DNA from: an uncultured Clostridia bacterium
GTDB taxonomy: Bacteria > Bacillota > Clostridia > Oscillospirales > Acutalibacteraceae
NCBI GenBank assembly: GCA_946184295.1
Contig: CAMHEZ010000013.1
Span: 1 to 60,357, forward strand
DNA: 60,357 nucleotides
Direction: 5' to 3'
Under the pieces are notes generated by a model. That model worked only from the letters and a program-made list of their open reading frames with translations, ran no database searches and was not told where the DNA came from. Positions within the stretch are counted from its first letter, which is position 1, and every line of letters starts with the position of its first letter. The translations under genes were made by a program, and so were the position numbers. Positions 33,102 through 41,296 of the stretch are shown piece by piece.

Positions 33102-35108
33102 ATGAAAAACAGAAAATATTGGCTGCTGTCCCCCTTTTCTTATATGCAATTGGGCATTATCCTTTTCATGGTGCTGCTCACGTTGACCATGTCTAAAAGT
33201 GCGGCACTAAAAGTCATTTGCCTGTTGATCGGCGGCGCAGCGGTGGGATTTTCACTGCTGTATTCGCGCACGGTGAGAGAAAATATTCACACCTATATTT
33301 CGGAGCTCTCCCGTTCTCTCGACATCGGCAACAAAGATGCGCTCAACCGTATTCCTGTCCCCGCTGTCACCGTCTCGGAACAGGGGGAAATCGTCTGGTA
33401 CAATGAGCAGTTCCGGGAAGTGATTCTGCTGGGGGCCGACGCGCAGGGGGTCATGCTGCCCCGCGTATTCAAGAGTTTTGACGTGCTATGGCTGGACAAA
33501 AATAATTCGTTTGAAATCAAGAAAGATAAACGCGTCTACAACGTCACGGTAGGAGCGCACAATGTAGAGGATACCGCGCAGTATGTGCTTTATTTTAACG
33601 ATATCACGGAATTGAAGCGCACCGAAAACCAGTTTGCGGTGAGCAGACCCGCCGTCATGCTGATCGTATTTGACAACGAAGAGGAATTGCTGAAAGTTCG
33701 TGAAAATGAACGCGTACGCGTTATCTCGGCGGTGGAATCACTGCTCGGCAAATGGGTGGAAAACTACAACTGCATTTCTAGAATCAACGCCCGTGACCGG
33801 AGCTTTATCATGGTGGAGCAGCAATATCTGGAAAAAATTATCTCCTCGCGCTTCTCAGTGCTCACCGAGGCACGCAAGATCGTAATCGAGGGCGGCAATC
33901 CCGTCACGCTGTCTATCGGCGTGGGACACGGCGGCGCCAATTTCAGCGAGTGTGAATATTGGGCCAATCAGGCGCTGGAAATGGCGCTGGGCCGCGGCGG
34001 CGACCAGGCTGCTGTGAAGGATACCGACGGATATTCCTTCTACGGCGGCGTATCCAAATCGGTAGAAAAACAAAGCAAGGTGCGCACCCGCATGGTGGCA
34101 CAAGCCTTAGTGGAATTGATTAACACAGCGGACAAGTGCTTTATTATGGGCCATCGTTTTTCCGATCTCGACGCTATCGGCGCCGGCATCGGCTTGGCTG
34201 CGCTGGTCTCCGCCCTGCAAAAGGACACGGAGCAGACCGTCAACATCGTGGTAGACGAGAGCGCGACACTGGCGCTGCCGCTCATCAATTCCTACCGTGA
34301 AACGCGGGGCGTGAATTGGTTTATCCCGCCAGACGAAGCACTCGACGCCATGACCGATCATTCGCTGCTCATTATTGTGGATACGCATTCTCCCGATGTC
34401 ATCGAAAGCAAGGCGGTCTACAATGCGGCGCAAACCGTTGTGACCATTGACCATCATCGTTTGTCGGTCAAGCGCATTCAAAATTCTGTCATCTTTTTCC
34501 ATGAGCCCTATGCGTCATCAACTTGCGAAATGGTGACAGAACTTGCCCCCTATATGCACGAGACCGCCATCGCGCGCCCCGAAGCCGAAGCGCTGCTGTC
34601 CGGCATTATGCTGGATACCAAGAGCTTTGTGCTGAAAACCGGTGCAAGGACCTTTGAGGCGGCCGCTTATCTGCGCCGCAGAGGGGCCGACACCATCGAA
34701 GTCAAGCGCTTTTTCTCCGGTTCACTGCAAACCTACATCGAAAAATCCCAGCTGGTTTCCTCGGCGCGACTCTACGGCGACTGCGCGATTTCCTGTGCCG
34801 CCGAAGAGGTGGAAGGAGTACGTGTCATCGCTTCACAGGCCGCCGATGAGCTGCTGAACATCAACGGTGTCGTGGCATCCTTCGTGCTGTATGTTACTGG
34901 TTCACAGGTCAATATCTCTGCCCGCTCACTGGGCAAATTCAACGTGCAGATTGTCATGGAAAAGCTGGGAGGCGGCGGACATATGACAATGGCAGCCTCT
35001 CAGCTCCCTGAAACGACGCTGGACGAGGCTGAGAGCCGGTTGAAGACTGCCATAGACGAATTTCGCATGGAACAGGCGCAGGAACACAAAGACGCAGCCA
35101 AATCATAA
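33102..35108 (+). CDS. gdpP: Cyclic-di-AMP phosphodiesterase, GdpP type
   Basis: A 668-residue membrane protein of the GdpP/YybT family, which hydrolyses c-di-AMP. Two N-terminal membrane helices (about 12-30 and 34-52) are followed by a PAS-like domain, a degenerate GGDEF domain (about 170-305) and DHH/DHHA1 catalytic domains. The first DHH motif reads GHRFSDLDAIGAG (about 350-362), the second IDHHR (about 449-453), and GGGGHMTMA is the DHHA1 end (about 622-630). It stands before rplI and dnaB, as in B. subtilis (yybT-rplI-dnaC). ATG 33102 is after GGTGGTGG; the TTG at 33099 is an alternative. A GCCGG/CCGGC hairpin (33058-33074) lies just upstream. Confidence 0.95.
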   Translation: MKNRKYWLLSPFSYMQLGIILFMVLLTLTMSKSAALKVICLLIGGAAVGFSLLYSRTVRENIHTYISELSRSLDIGNKDALNRIPVPAVTVSEQGEIVWYNEQFREVILLGADAQGVMLPRVFKSFDVLWLDKNNSFEIKKDKRVYNVTVGAHNVEDTAQYVLYFNDITELKRTENQFAVSRPAVMLIVFDNEEELLKVRENERVRVISAVESLLGKWVENYNCISRINARDRSFIMVEQQYLEKIISSRFSVLTEARKIVIEGGNPVTLSIGVGHGGANFSECEYWANQALEMALGRGGDQAAVKDTDGYSFYGGVSKSVEKQSKVRTRMVAQALVELINTADKCFIMGHRFSDLDAIGAGIGLAALVSALQKDTEQTVNIVVDESATLALPLINSYRETRGVNWFIPPDEALDAMTDHSLLIIVDTHSPDVIESKAVYNAAQTVVTIDHHRLSVKRIQNSVIFFHEPYASSTCEMVTELAPYMHETAIARPEAEALLSGIMLDTKSFVLKTGARTFEAAAYLRRRGADTIEVKRFFSGSLQTYIEKSQLVSSARLYGDCAISCAAEEVEGVRVIASQAADELLNINGVVASFVLYVTGSQVNISARSLGKFNVQIVMEKLGGGGHMTMAASQLPETTLDEAESRLKTAIDEFRMEQAQEHKDAAKS

Positions 35109-35159
35109 GTGCGCGTCGTCATACATTCAAACATTGATAATTGGAAAGGAAGAAACAAA

Positions 35160-35606
35160 ATGAAAGTGATTTTGAAACAGGACGTAAAAGGTCAGGGCAA
35201 AAAAGGGGATTTGGTGAACGTATCGGACGGTTACGCAAGAAATTTTCTTTTCCCGCGGAACCTGGCGGTCGAAGCCAACGCACAGGCAATGAGCGATAAA
35301 GTGAACAAGGACAGCGCGGCAGCCTTCCGTCTGGCAGAGGAAAAAGCAGCGGCAGAGGCCAAAAAGGCTAAAATCGACGGCAAAACACTTAAAATCGTAG
35401 GCAAGGCCGGTCAAAGCGGCAAGCTTTTCGGTTCCATCACGCCAAAGGAAGTTGTCGAAGAATTGAAGTCACAGTATGGACTGGAAATCGACAAAAAGAA
35501 GGTCACGCTCCGTTCGGAAATCAAGACCTTTGGCACATTTGAGTGTGAAGTCAAGCTCTACACAGGTATCGTCGCAAGCATGAACATTGAGGTTGTCAGC
35601 GAATAA
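35160..35606 (+). CDS. rplI: 50S ribosomal protein L9
   Basis: A 148-residue protein with the L9 N-terminal domain ([32 protein letters not shown]), the long connecting helix rich in Ala/Lys and the C-terminal domain ([11 protein letters not shown]). The ATG at 35160 follows GGAAAGGAAG; the ORF's upstream extension overlaps the gdpP stop and is not used. Order gdpP-rplI-dnaB is conserved in Firmicutes. Confidence 0.97.
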   Translation: MKVILKQDVKGQGKKGDLVNVSDGYARNFLFPRNLAVEANAQAMSDKVNKDSAAAFRLAEEKAAAEAKKAKIDGKTLKIVGKAGQSGKLFGSITPKEVVEELKSQYGLEIDKKKVTLRSEIKTFGTFECEVKLYTGIVASMNIEVVSE

Positions 35607-35649
35607 ACCGGTTACAACAAAAACAGGAAGGTAGAAAGGACGGTTGACA

Positions 35650-37017
35650 ATGGACAATATCAGCAGTGTCATTTCAGACAGAACGACCGTGCTGCCTTCC
35701 AGCAATGAAGCCGAGCAATCCGTTCTGGGCGCGGTTCTGCTGGATTCCGAGTGTCTCAACAGAATCCTCGATATTGTACGTCCGGAGTATTTTTACAACG
35801 AAAATCACCGTGAGATTTTTTCGGCAATGCACCGCCTGTTCCGTGCAGGCTCGCCGGTCGATATCATCACAGTACTCAATGAACTGGTGGGTATCGGCGT
35901 TTTCACGGAGGAAACCGGCAAACAGTACCTTTTCACGCTGGCGGATCTGGTGCCGTCTGTTTCCAATGTGGAAGCATACGCCGAGATTATCCGGCAAAAA
36001 TATGAAATGCGCGCGCTTATTCTGGCGGCGCGTGAGATCATTAATGACGCCTCCGACGAAACAAATGACGCACGCATGGTGCTGGATCGTTCGGAGCAGC
36101 GGATTTATGAAATCGCCAACTCCCGGGGCAGTCAGGGACTCAAGCCCATCTCGGAAGTGCTGATTGACGCCTACGATCATCTGATGCTGATGAATTCCGA
36201 CCGGCGCGATGAATTTGTAGGAACCCCGACCGGTATCAAGACGCTCGACGACACCATTTCCGGTCTGAACAAATCTGACCTGATTTTGCTGGCGGCACGA
36301 CCCGGCATGGGTAAAACCAGCTTTGCGCTGAATATCGCCCGCAATGTCGCACTTGTCCACAAAAAAAAGGTCGCATTCTTTTCACTGGAAATGACCCGCG
36401 AACAGCTCGCCCTGCGTATGCTATCCACCGAATCCGGAGTAGAGGGATACAAACTGCGCGACGGCCGCATGAACGCCGACGAATGGGCCAAGCTGTCCCA
36501 GGCGGCGGGAGAACTGCATGCTTCGCCGATTTATATTGACGAAGCGGGTAACATCTCTGTCACTGAGATGAAGGCCAAACTACGTCGCTTGGGTGACGTG
36601 GGGCTGGTGGTTATCGACTATTTGCAGCTCATGGGCAACGGCAAGATTGCCAACCGCGTGCAGGAAGTTTCGGAAATCACCCGTGGACTGAAAATTCTGG
36701 CCAAGGAATTGCTGGTACCGGTGCTTTGCCTCTCACAGCTCAACCGTGCCACCGAGTCCCGCACCGGTCACAAGCCGATGCTTTCGGACCTGCGTGACTC
36801 CGGTTCCATCGAGCAGGACGCGGATATCATTTTGTTCCTCTATCGCGAAGGTTATTATCAGCAATCCGAAGCCAATCCCAGTGAAGAGGTCGATCAGAGC
36901 CGCGCCATCTGCATGGTAGCCAAGAACCGTCACGGAAATACCTGTGAGATTCCGCTCCACTGGTCGGGTGCTACTACGCGCTTCACCGCTGCGGAGGATA
37001 CATACAGTGAATATTAA
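35650..37017 (+). CDS. dnaB: Replicative DNA helicase
   Basis: A 455-residue hexameric helicase. The N-terminal domain starts LPSSNEAEQSVLGAVLLD; the RecA-like C-terminal domain has Walker A ARPGMGKTSFA (about 216-226), Walker B VVIDYLQLM and QDADIILFL. ATG 35650 is 9 nt after AAAGGA. No intein is present. The stop overlaps the tilS start by 11 bases. Confidence 0.97.
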   Translation: MDNISSVISDRTTVLPSSNEAEQSVLGAVLLDSECLNRILDIVRPEYFYNENHREIFSAMHRLFRAGSPVDIITVLNELVGIGVFTEETGKQYLFTLADLVPSVSNVEAYAEIIRQKYEMRALILAAREIINDASDETNDARMVLDRSEQRIYEIANSRGSQGLKPISEVLIDAYDHLMLMNSDRRDEFVGTPTGIKTLDDTISGLNKSDLILLAARPGMGKTSFALNIARNVALVHKKKVAFFSLEMTREQLALRMLSTESGVEGYKLRDGRMNADEWAKLSQAAGELHASPIYIDEAGNISVTEMKAKLRRLGDVGLVVIDYLQLMGNGKIANRVQEVSEITRGLKILAKELLVPVLCLSQLNRATESRTGHKPMLSDLRDSGSIEQDADIILFLYREGYYQQSEANPSEEVDQSRAICMVAKNRHGNTCEIPLHWSGATTRFTAAEDTYSEY

Positions 37018-38419
37018 GTGCCGTCAGGCCATTGACACTTATCATATGCTGTCTCAAGGGGACAGCGTAATTGTCGGGCTATCGGGTGGAGCGGATTCCT
37101 GCGCGCTGCTGCACTGCCTCTGCGGGTTGCGGGAAGACTTTGGACTGCGGCTCACGGCCGTTCATATCAATCACGGCATTCGCGGGGAAGAGGCCGCACG
37201 CGACGCGAAATGCGCGGCGGATTTTTGTCAGACGCTGGACGTGCCCTTTCGTCTGTACGAATGCGACATTCCCACCCTTGCTGCCGAACGAGGCATGGGA
37301 CTGGAGGAGTGCGGCCGCACAGTGCGTTATGAAATCTTTGTGCGTGAAGCCGCCAAGGTGGATGGCAAAATCGCCACGGCGCACACGCTCTCGGATTCCG
37401 TTGAGACCATGCTGCTGCATATGATACGCGGTTGTTCGCTTCACGGTCTGCGGGGCATTCCGCCGGTACGCGGCAACATCATCCGACCGCTGATTTTTTG
37501 TCAGCGGTCAGACATCGAGACCTACTGTGCCGAAAATCATATTGACTATGTCACAGATTCCACGAATCTTTCCACGGATTACACACGCAACAAAATCCGA
37601 TTAGAGCTGTTGCCGCTCATGCGCGAAATCAACCCCGCCGTCGTCAACGCACTTGGACGGTTGGCGGAAAGTGCCGCCGCCGATGACGAATATCTGAACA
37701 TGCTGGCCGCACCGCTGGCACAAGAATTTTGCGAAAATGGCAGGACTGAGGGAATCCTGGCAGCTCCTGAACCTGTGGCAAGCCGGGCACTGATTCGTAT
37801 TTGCAGCCACAGGTGGCACATTACGCCGGAACACCGCCATTTGACAGCCATGCTGTCCTGCATGCGGGCGGGTCGCGGCAGTGTCAATTTGCCGGGCGAT
37901 CACCTGTTTCGTGTGAATCACGGACAAATGTTATTCCTGTCAAAAAAAGATTTGGTACATCACGATAAAATTTCGAATGAATGGCAATGTGAATTTGGTA
38001 TGGGGGAAATCATTACCCCCGGTTCACAGAAAATATTTTTACAGCTTGTTGACAAAACTAAATATGATATTATTCGCAAATTTCATCAAAATGTCTTTGC
38101 AAATTCGCTTGACTATGATACAATAAAACAAGCGATATTCCGATTTCGACGGGAAGGCGACAGCTTCACGCAAGCGGGACGCGGCGTTACCAAAAGTCTG
38201 AAAAAACTTTTCAACGAAAACAAAATTCCCGTGGAGCATCGTTACACGCTGCCGCTGCTTGACTGTGGCGGACGGATCGCGTGGATATACGGCGTAGGTG
38301 TAGGTGAGGGCTTTCAAGTCACGGATCACACCAGGAATATCGTTATCATTCACACCGAACCGGCGGTCTCGCTCGGAACGGCAGAGCGAAAAGAGGAGCT
38401 GTCATTTGATGAAACATGA
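37007..38419 (+). CDS. tilS: tRNA(Ile)-lysidine synthase
   Basis: A 470-residue PP-loop enzyme that makes lysidine at position 34 of tRNA-Ile(CAU), an essential step for AUA decoding. The ATP motif is LSGGADSCAL (about residues 25-34); HINHGIRGEEA and IATAHTLSDSVETML belong to the same domain, with TilS-N, substrate and C-terminal domains after. The start codon is GTG at 37007 with GGAGG 9 nt before. It overlaps dnaB by 11 bases and hpt by 11 bases; the tilS-hpt-ftsH order is the classical Firmicute arrangement. Confidence 0.95.
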   Translation: MNIKCRQAIDTYHMLSQGDSVIVGLSGGADSCALLHCLCGLREDFGLRLTAVHINHGIRGEEAARDAKCAADFCQTLDVPFRLYECDIPTLAAERGMGLEECGRTVRYEIFVREAAKVDGKIATAHTLSDSVETMLLHMIRGCSLHGLRGIPPVRGNIIRPLIFCQRSDIETYCAENHIDYVTDSTNLSTDYTRNKIRLELLPLMREINPAVVNALGRLAESAAADDEYLNMLAAPLAQEFCENGRTEGILAAPEPVASRALIRICSHRWHITPEHRHLTAMLSCMRAGRGSVNLPGDHLFRVNHGQMLFLSKKDLVHHDKISNEWQCEFGMGEIITPGSQKIFLQLVDKTKYDIIRKFHQNVFANSLDYDTIKQAIFRFRREGDSFTQAGRGVTKSLKKLFNENKIPVEHRYTLPLLDCGGRIAWIYGVGVGEGFQVTDHTRNIVIIHTEPAVSLGTAERKEELSFDET

Positions 38420-38960
38420 GCTTGAACAGGATATCAAAAAGGTGATTTATTCGGAGAGAAGTATTTCCGGCATGGTGAAAAAACTCGGAACACAGATCAG
38501 CCGTGATTACGCAGGGAAGAATCCTCTGTTGATTGTCGTGCTGAAAGGCTCCGCAGTCTTTGCGGCCGACCTCATGCGCAGTTTTTCCATTGGCTGCGAA
38601 ATTGATTTTATGGTGGTATCCAGCTATGTCGGAATCCAGTCCACGGGCAATCTCAATGTCATTCAGGATCTTCGCACCGATATTGCCGGCCGCGACGTCA
38701 TTATCGTGGAGGACATCGTTGATTCCGGCGTGACGCTCCGCAGTCTCAAAGATTTGCTGACAGACCGCTCACCGAACAGTCTCAAAATCTGCACCCTGCT
38801 GGACAAACCCACAGGACGCAAAGTCGATATTCAGGTGGACTATGTGGGCGGCAAGGTCGGAAACGAATTTATCGTCGGTTACGGTTTGGATTACAATGAA
38901 AAATACCGCAATTTATCCTATATCGGTGTATTAAAAGAATCAGTTTATTCACACAAATGA
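38409..38960 (+). CDS. hpt: Hypoxanthine phosphoribosyltransferase
   Basis: A 183-residue purine-salvage enzyme with the PRPP-binding motif VIIVEDIVDSGVTL (about 98-111) and the N-terminal VLKGSAVFAADL. It converts hypoxanthine (and often guanine) to the nucleotide. The ATG lies inside the end of tilS with GAGGAG upstream, which indicates coupled translation. Confidence 0.96.
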   Translation: MKHELEQDIKKVIYSERSISGMVKKLGTQISRDYAGKNPLLIVVLKGSAVFAADLMRSFSIGCEIDFMVVSSYVGIQSTGNLNVIQDLRTDIAGRDVIIVEDIVDSGVTLRSLKDLLTDRSPNSLKICTLLDKPTGRKVDIQVDYVGGKVGNEFIVGYGLDYNEKYRNLSYIGVLKESVYSHK

Positions 38961-39047
38961 CATAATTGTGTTGTATAATAACTGTCTAAGGTGATTGACC
39001 GGCAACAAGATCATTTTCATGCGGTCATTAAGTAAGGAGTGGAATAT

Positions 39048-40934
39048 TTGGATAACAAAAAAAGTAAAATCGGCGGTTACGTAATCTGGCTGAGTATCCC
39101 GATTCTCATCATTCTGGCGATTTACATCATTTCCGTTCAGAAGAAGCCCGATGAGTATAAGTATTCCGAAATTCTGGAGTACTTCACGCCCGGCAGCAGT
39201 TCTGTCAGCTCCACCGATTGGAAAGCGTCCAAGGTGTCGGATTTCGATCTGTCATTCAACACCGGCGTGCTTACCATCAACCTCAAGGATAACGCCGACG
39301 GAACCAAAAATGATCCCATCGTCTACAAGGTTCCCAGCATCGATCTCTTTGTCAACGACGCTAAAATGGGCATGGCAGAGCTTCGCAAGAGTGGTATTGT
39401 CATTTCGGAAGACTATGAAGCCAAGCAGGATAACAGCCTGCTGGCCAGTCTGTTGCCCACGATTATTATGATCGGTGCGCTGGTGTTCCTCTATTACTTC
39501 ATGTTTAAGCGCATGAACGGCGTGATGGGGGAAAACAGCCGTCAGATGAACTTCGGTAAAGCCAAGATCAAGAATGTTAACGATGAAAAGCGCAAGACCA
39601 CTTTTGACGATGTGGCGGGCGCTGATGAGGAAAAGGAAGAACTTCAGGAAATCGTTGACTTCCTCAAAAATCCCAAGAAGTACGACGAGCTTGGCGCACA
39701 TGTACCTAAGGGCGTGTTGCTTGTCGGCCCTCCCGGCACCGGTAAAACCCTTCTGGCTCGTGCCGTTGCAGGAGAAGCAGGCGTTGCGTTCTTCTCGATC
39801 TCCGGTTCCGATTTTGTGGAAATGTTCGTCGGCGTGGGCGCGTCACGTGTGCGTGATCTCTTCGATCAAGCCAAAAAGAACCGTCCATGCATTATATTCA
39901 TTGATGAAATCGACGCGGTAGGCCGTCACAGAGGCGCCGGTCTCGGCGGCGGACATGATGAACGTGAACAGACCCTCAACCAGATGCTGGTGGAAATGGA
40001 CGGCTTTGGCGCAAACGAAGGCGTAATTATTATCGCGGCTACCAACCGTCCGGATATCCTCGACCCGGCTCTGACCCGTCCTGGCCGTTTCGACCGTCAG
40101 GTGATGGTGGGCTACCCCGACATTAAGGGACGAGAAGAGATTTTAAAGGTTCACAAAAAGAATAAGCCGCTCGGTCCTGATGTGGATCTCTCGGTGATTG
40201 CCAAGACTACGGCCGGCTTTACCGGTGCAGACCTTGAAAATCTGCTCAACGAGGCGGCACTGCTTGCGGCTAGACGGAACCTCAAAGCCATCACGATGAA
40301 GGAAATTGAAGAAGCCACCATCAAGGTCGTTGCGGGCACGGAGAAAAAATCCCGTCAGATATCGGATAAGGAAAAGCGTCTGACCGCTTATCATGAGACT
40401 GGTCACGCCATCGTAACGTATTACTGTCCTACACAGGACCCTGTGCACGAAATTTCCATTATTCCCCGCGGCATGGCGGGCGGCTATACCATGAGCCTGC
40501 CTCAGGAGGACCGCTCCTACAAGCTTCGCGGTGAGATGAAAGAGGATATTACCGTACTGCTTGGCGGTCGTGTGGCGGAAGCATTGATTCTCGATGATAT
40601 TTCAACAGGCGCGTCAAATGACATTGAACGTGCCACGAATGTAGCCAGAGAGATGGTGACCAAGTACGGTATGAGTGAGAAGCTCGGCCCGATTAAGTAT
40701 GGCTCAGCCAATGAGGAAGTTTTCCTCGGCCGCGATTTCGGTCATACGGTCAACTATTCCAATGAGATTGCCAACGAGATTGATAATGAAGTCCGTGCGC
40801 TGATCTCGGCAGGCTACAAACAGGCCGGCGCTATCCTCTCTCAGCATATGGATAAGCTGCATCAGGTCGCAAAGTACCTCATGGAACATGAGAAGATGTC
40901 CGGTGAGGAATTTAGCAAGATGATGAAAGAATAA
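39048..40934 (+). CDS. ftsH: ATP-dependent zinc metalloprotease FtsH
   Basis: A 628-residue membrane AAA+ protease. Two membrane helices flank an extracytoplasmic domain (about 10-28 and 140-160). Walker A is GPPGTGKT (about 228-235), SRH region present, and the zinc site is HETGHA (about 449-454). The start codon is most likely TTG at 39048: TAAGGAG is 8 nt before, while GTG 39039 would sit on the ribosome binding site. A -10-like TATAAT at 38974-38979 lies in the hpt-ftsH gap. A strong hairpin follows the stop. Confidence 0.96.
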   Translation: MDNKKSKIGGYVIWLSIPILIILAIYIISVQKKPDEYKYSEILEYFTPGSSSVSSTDWKASKVSDFDLSFNTGVLTINLKDNADGTKNDPIVYKVPSIDLFVNDAKMGMAELRKSGIVISEDYEAKQDNSLLASLLPTIIMIGALVFLYYFMFKRMNGVMGENSRQMNFGKAKIKNVNDEKRKTTFDDVAGADEEKEELQEIVDFLKNPKKYDELGAHVPKGVLLVGPPGTGKTLLARAVAGEAGVAFFSISGSDFVEMFVGVGASRVRDLFDQAKKNRPCIIFIDEIDAVGRHRGAGLGGGHDEREQTLNQMLVEMDGFGANEGVIIIAATNRPDILDPALTRPGRFDRQVMVGYPDIKGREEILKVHKKNKPLGPDVDLSVIAKTTAGFTGADLENLLNEAALLAARRNLKAITMKEIEEATIKVVAGTEKKSRQISDKEKRLTAYHETGHAIVTYYCPTQDPVHEISIIPRGMAGGYTMSLPQEDRSYKLRGEMKEDITVLLGGRVAEALILDDISTGASNDIERATNVAREMVTKYGMSEKLGPIKYGSANEEVFLGRDFGHTVNYSNEIANEIDNEVRALISAGYKQAGAILSQHMDKLHQVAKYLMEHEKMSGEEFSKMMKE

Positions 40935-40955
40935 CATTTCGCAGCGTTTCATGTT

Positions 40956-40989
40956 CCCCCCGGCAAATGAAAAATTTGCCGGGGGGTTT
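40956..40989 (+). terminator. Terminator after ftsH
   Basis: A perfect 13-bp stem CCCCCCGGCAAAT/ATTTGCCGGGGGG (40956-40968 with 40974-40986), loop GAAAA, then a short TTT. Confidence 0.85.
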
Positions 40990-41021
40990 ATAACAGAAAG
41001 GAAGACAATTTCTGGCTTGCT

Positions 41022-41069
41022 AAACTTTTGTCAATCTTTAACAAAAGTTTTTAAAATTGTAAAAACTTT
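41022..41069 (+). other. Two mutually exclusive A/T-rich hairpins
   Basis: AAACTTTTGT (41022-41031) pairs perfectly with ACAAAAGTTT (41041-41050); part of the same right arm, AAAGTTTTT (41044-41052), also pairs with AAAAACTTT (41061-41069). The intergenic stretch 40990-41175 otherwise holds an A/G-rich AGGGATAGGGGAG without a normal start codon after it. Confidence 0.4.
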
Positions 41070-41175
41070 ATAACCAATATATCACAATCAGGGTGTATGA
41101 TGGAGTTGTAAAGGGATAGGGGAGACGAAATCATAATTAAGACTATTTCTCTTCTCCTCAAAAATAAATAGCAAA

Positions 41176-41217
41176 GCAAAAAGCTCCGCAAGACATAACA
41201 GTCTGCGGAGCTTTTTG
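41176..41217. terminator. Terminator of the pheST operon (bidirectional)
   Basis: AAAAAGCTCCGCA (41178-41190) pairs with TGCGGAGCTTTTT (41204-41216), with AGAC/GTCT closing the loop. It lies about 80 bp past the pheT stop on the minus strand. Confidence 0.9.
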
Positions 41218-41296
41218 CTTGTTTTTCCCTATGCAGCGGTTAAACGGCATGCCATCATCCGCCGCATAGGGTGAGAAATCTTAACAGAAGAAATGG

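Noticed and set aside
41119-41172. A short reading frame (IIKTISLLLKNK) after GGGGAG in the ftsH-pheT gap
   Set aside because: There is no ATG, GTG or TTG at the right distance, so it is unlikely to be translated.
40990-41175. CRISPR or tandem repeats in the A/T-rich gap
   Set aside because: Only inverted repeats are present; no regularly spaced direct repeats were seen here or elsewhere in the window.
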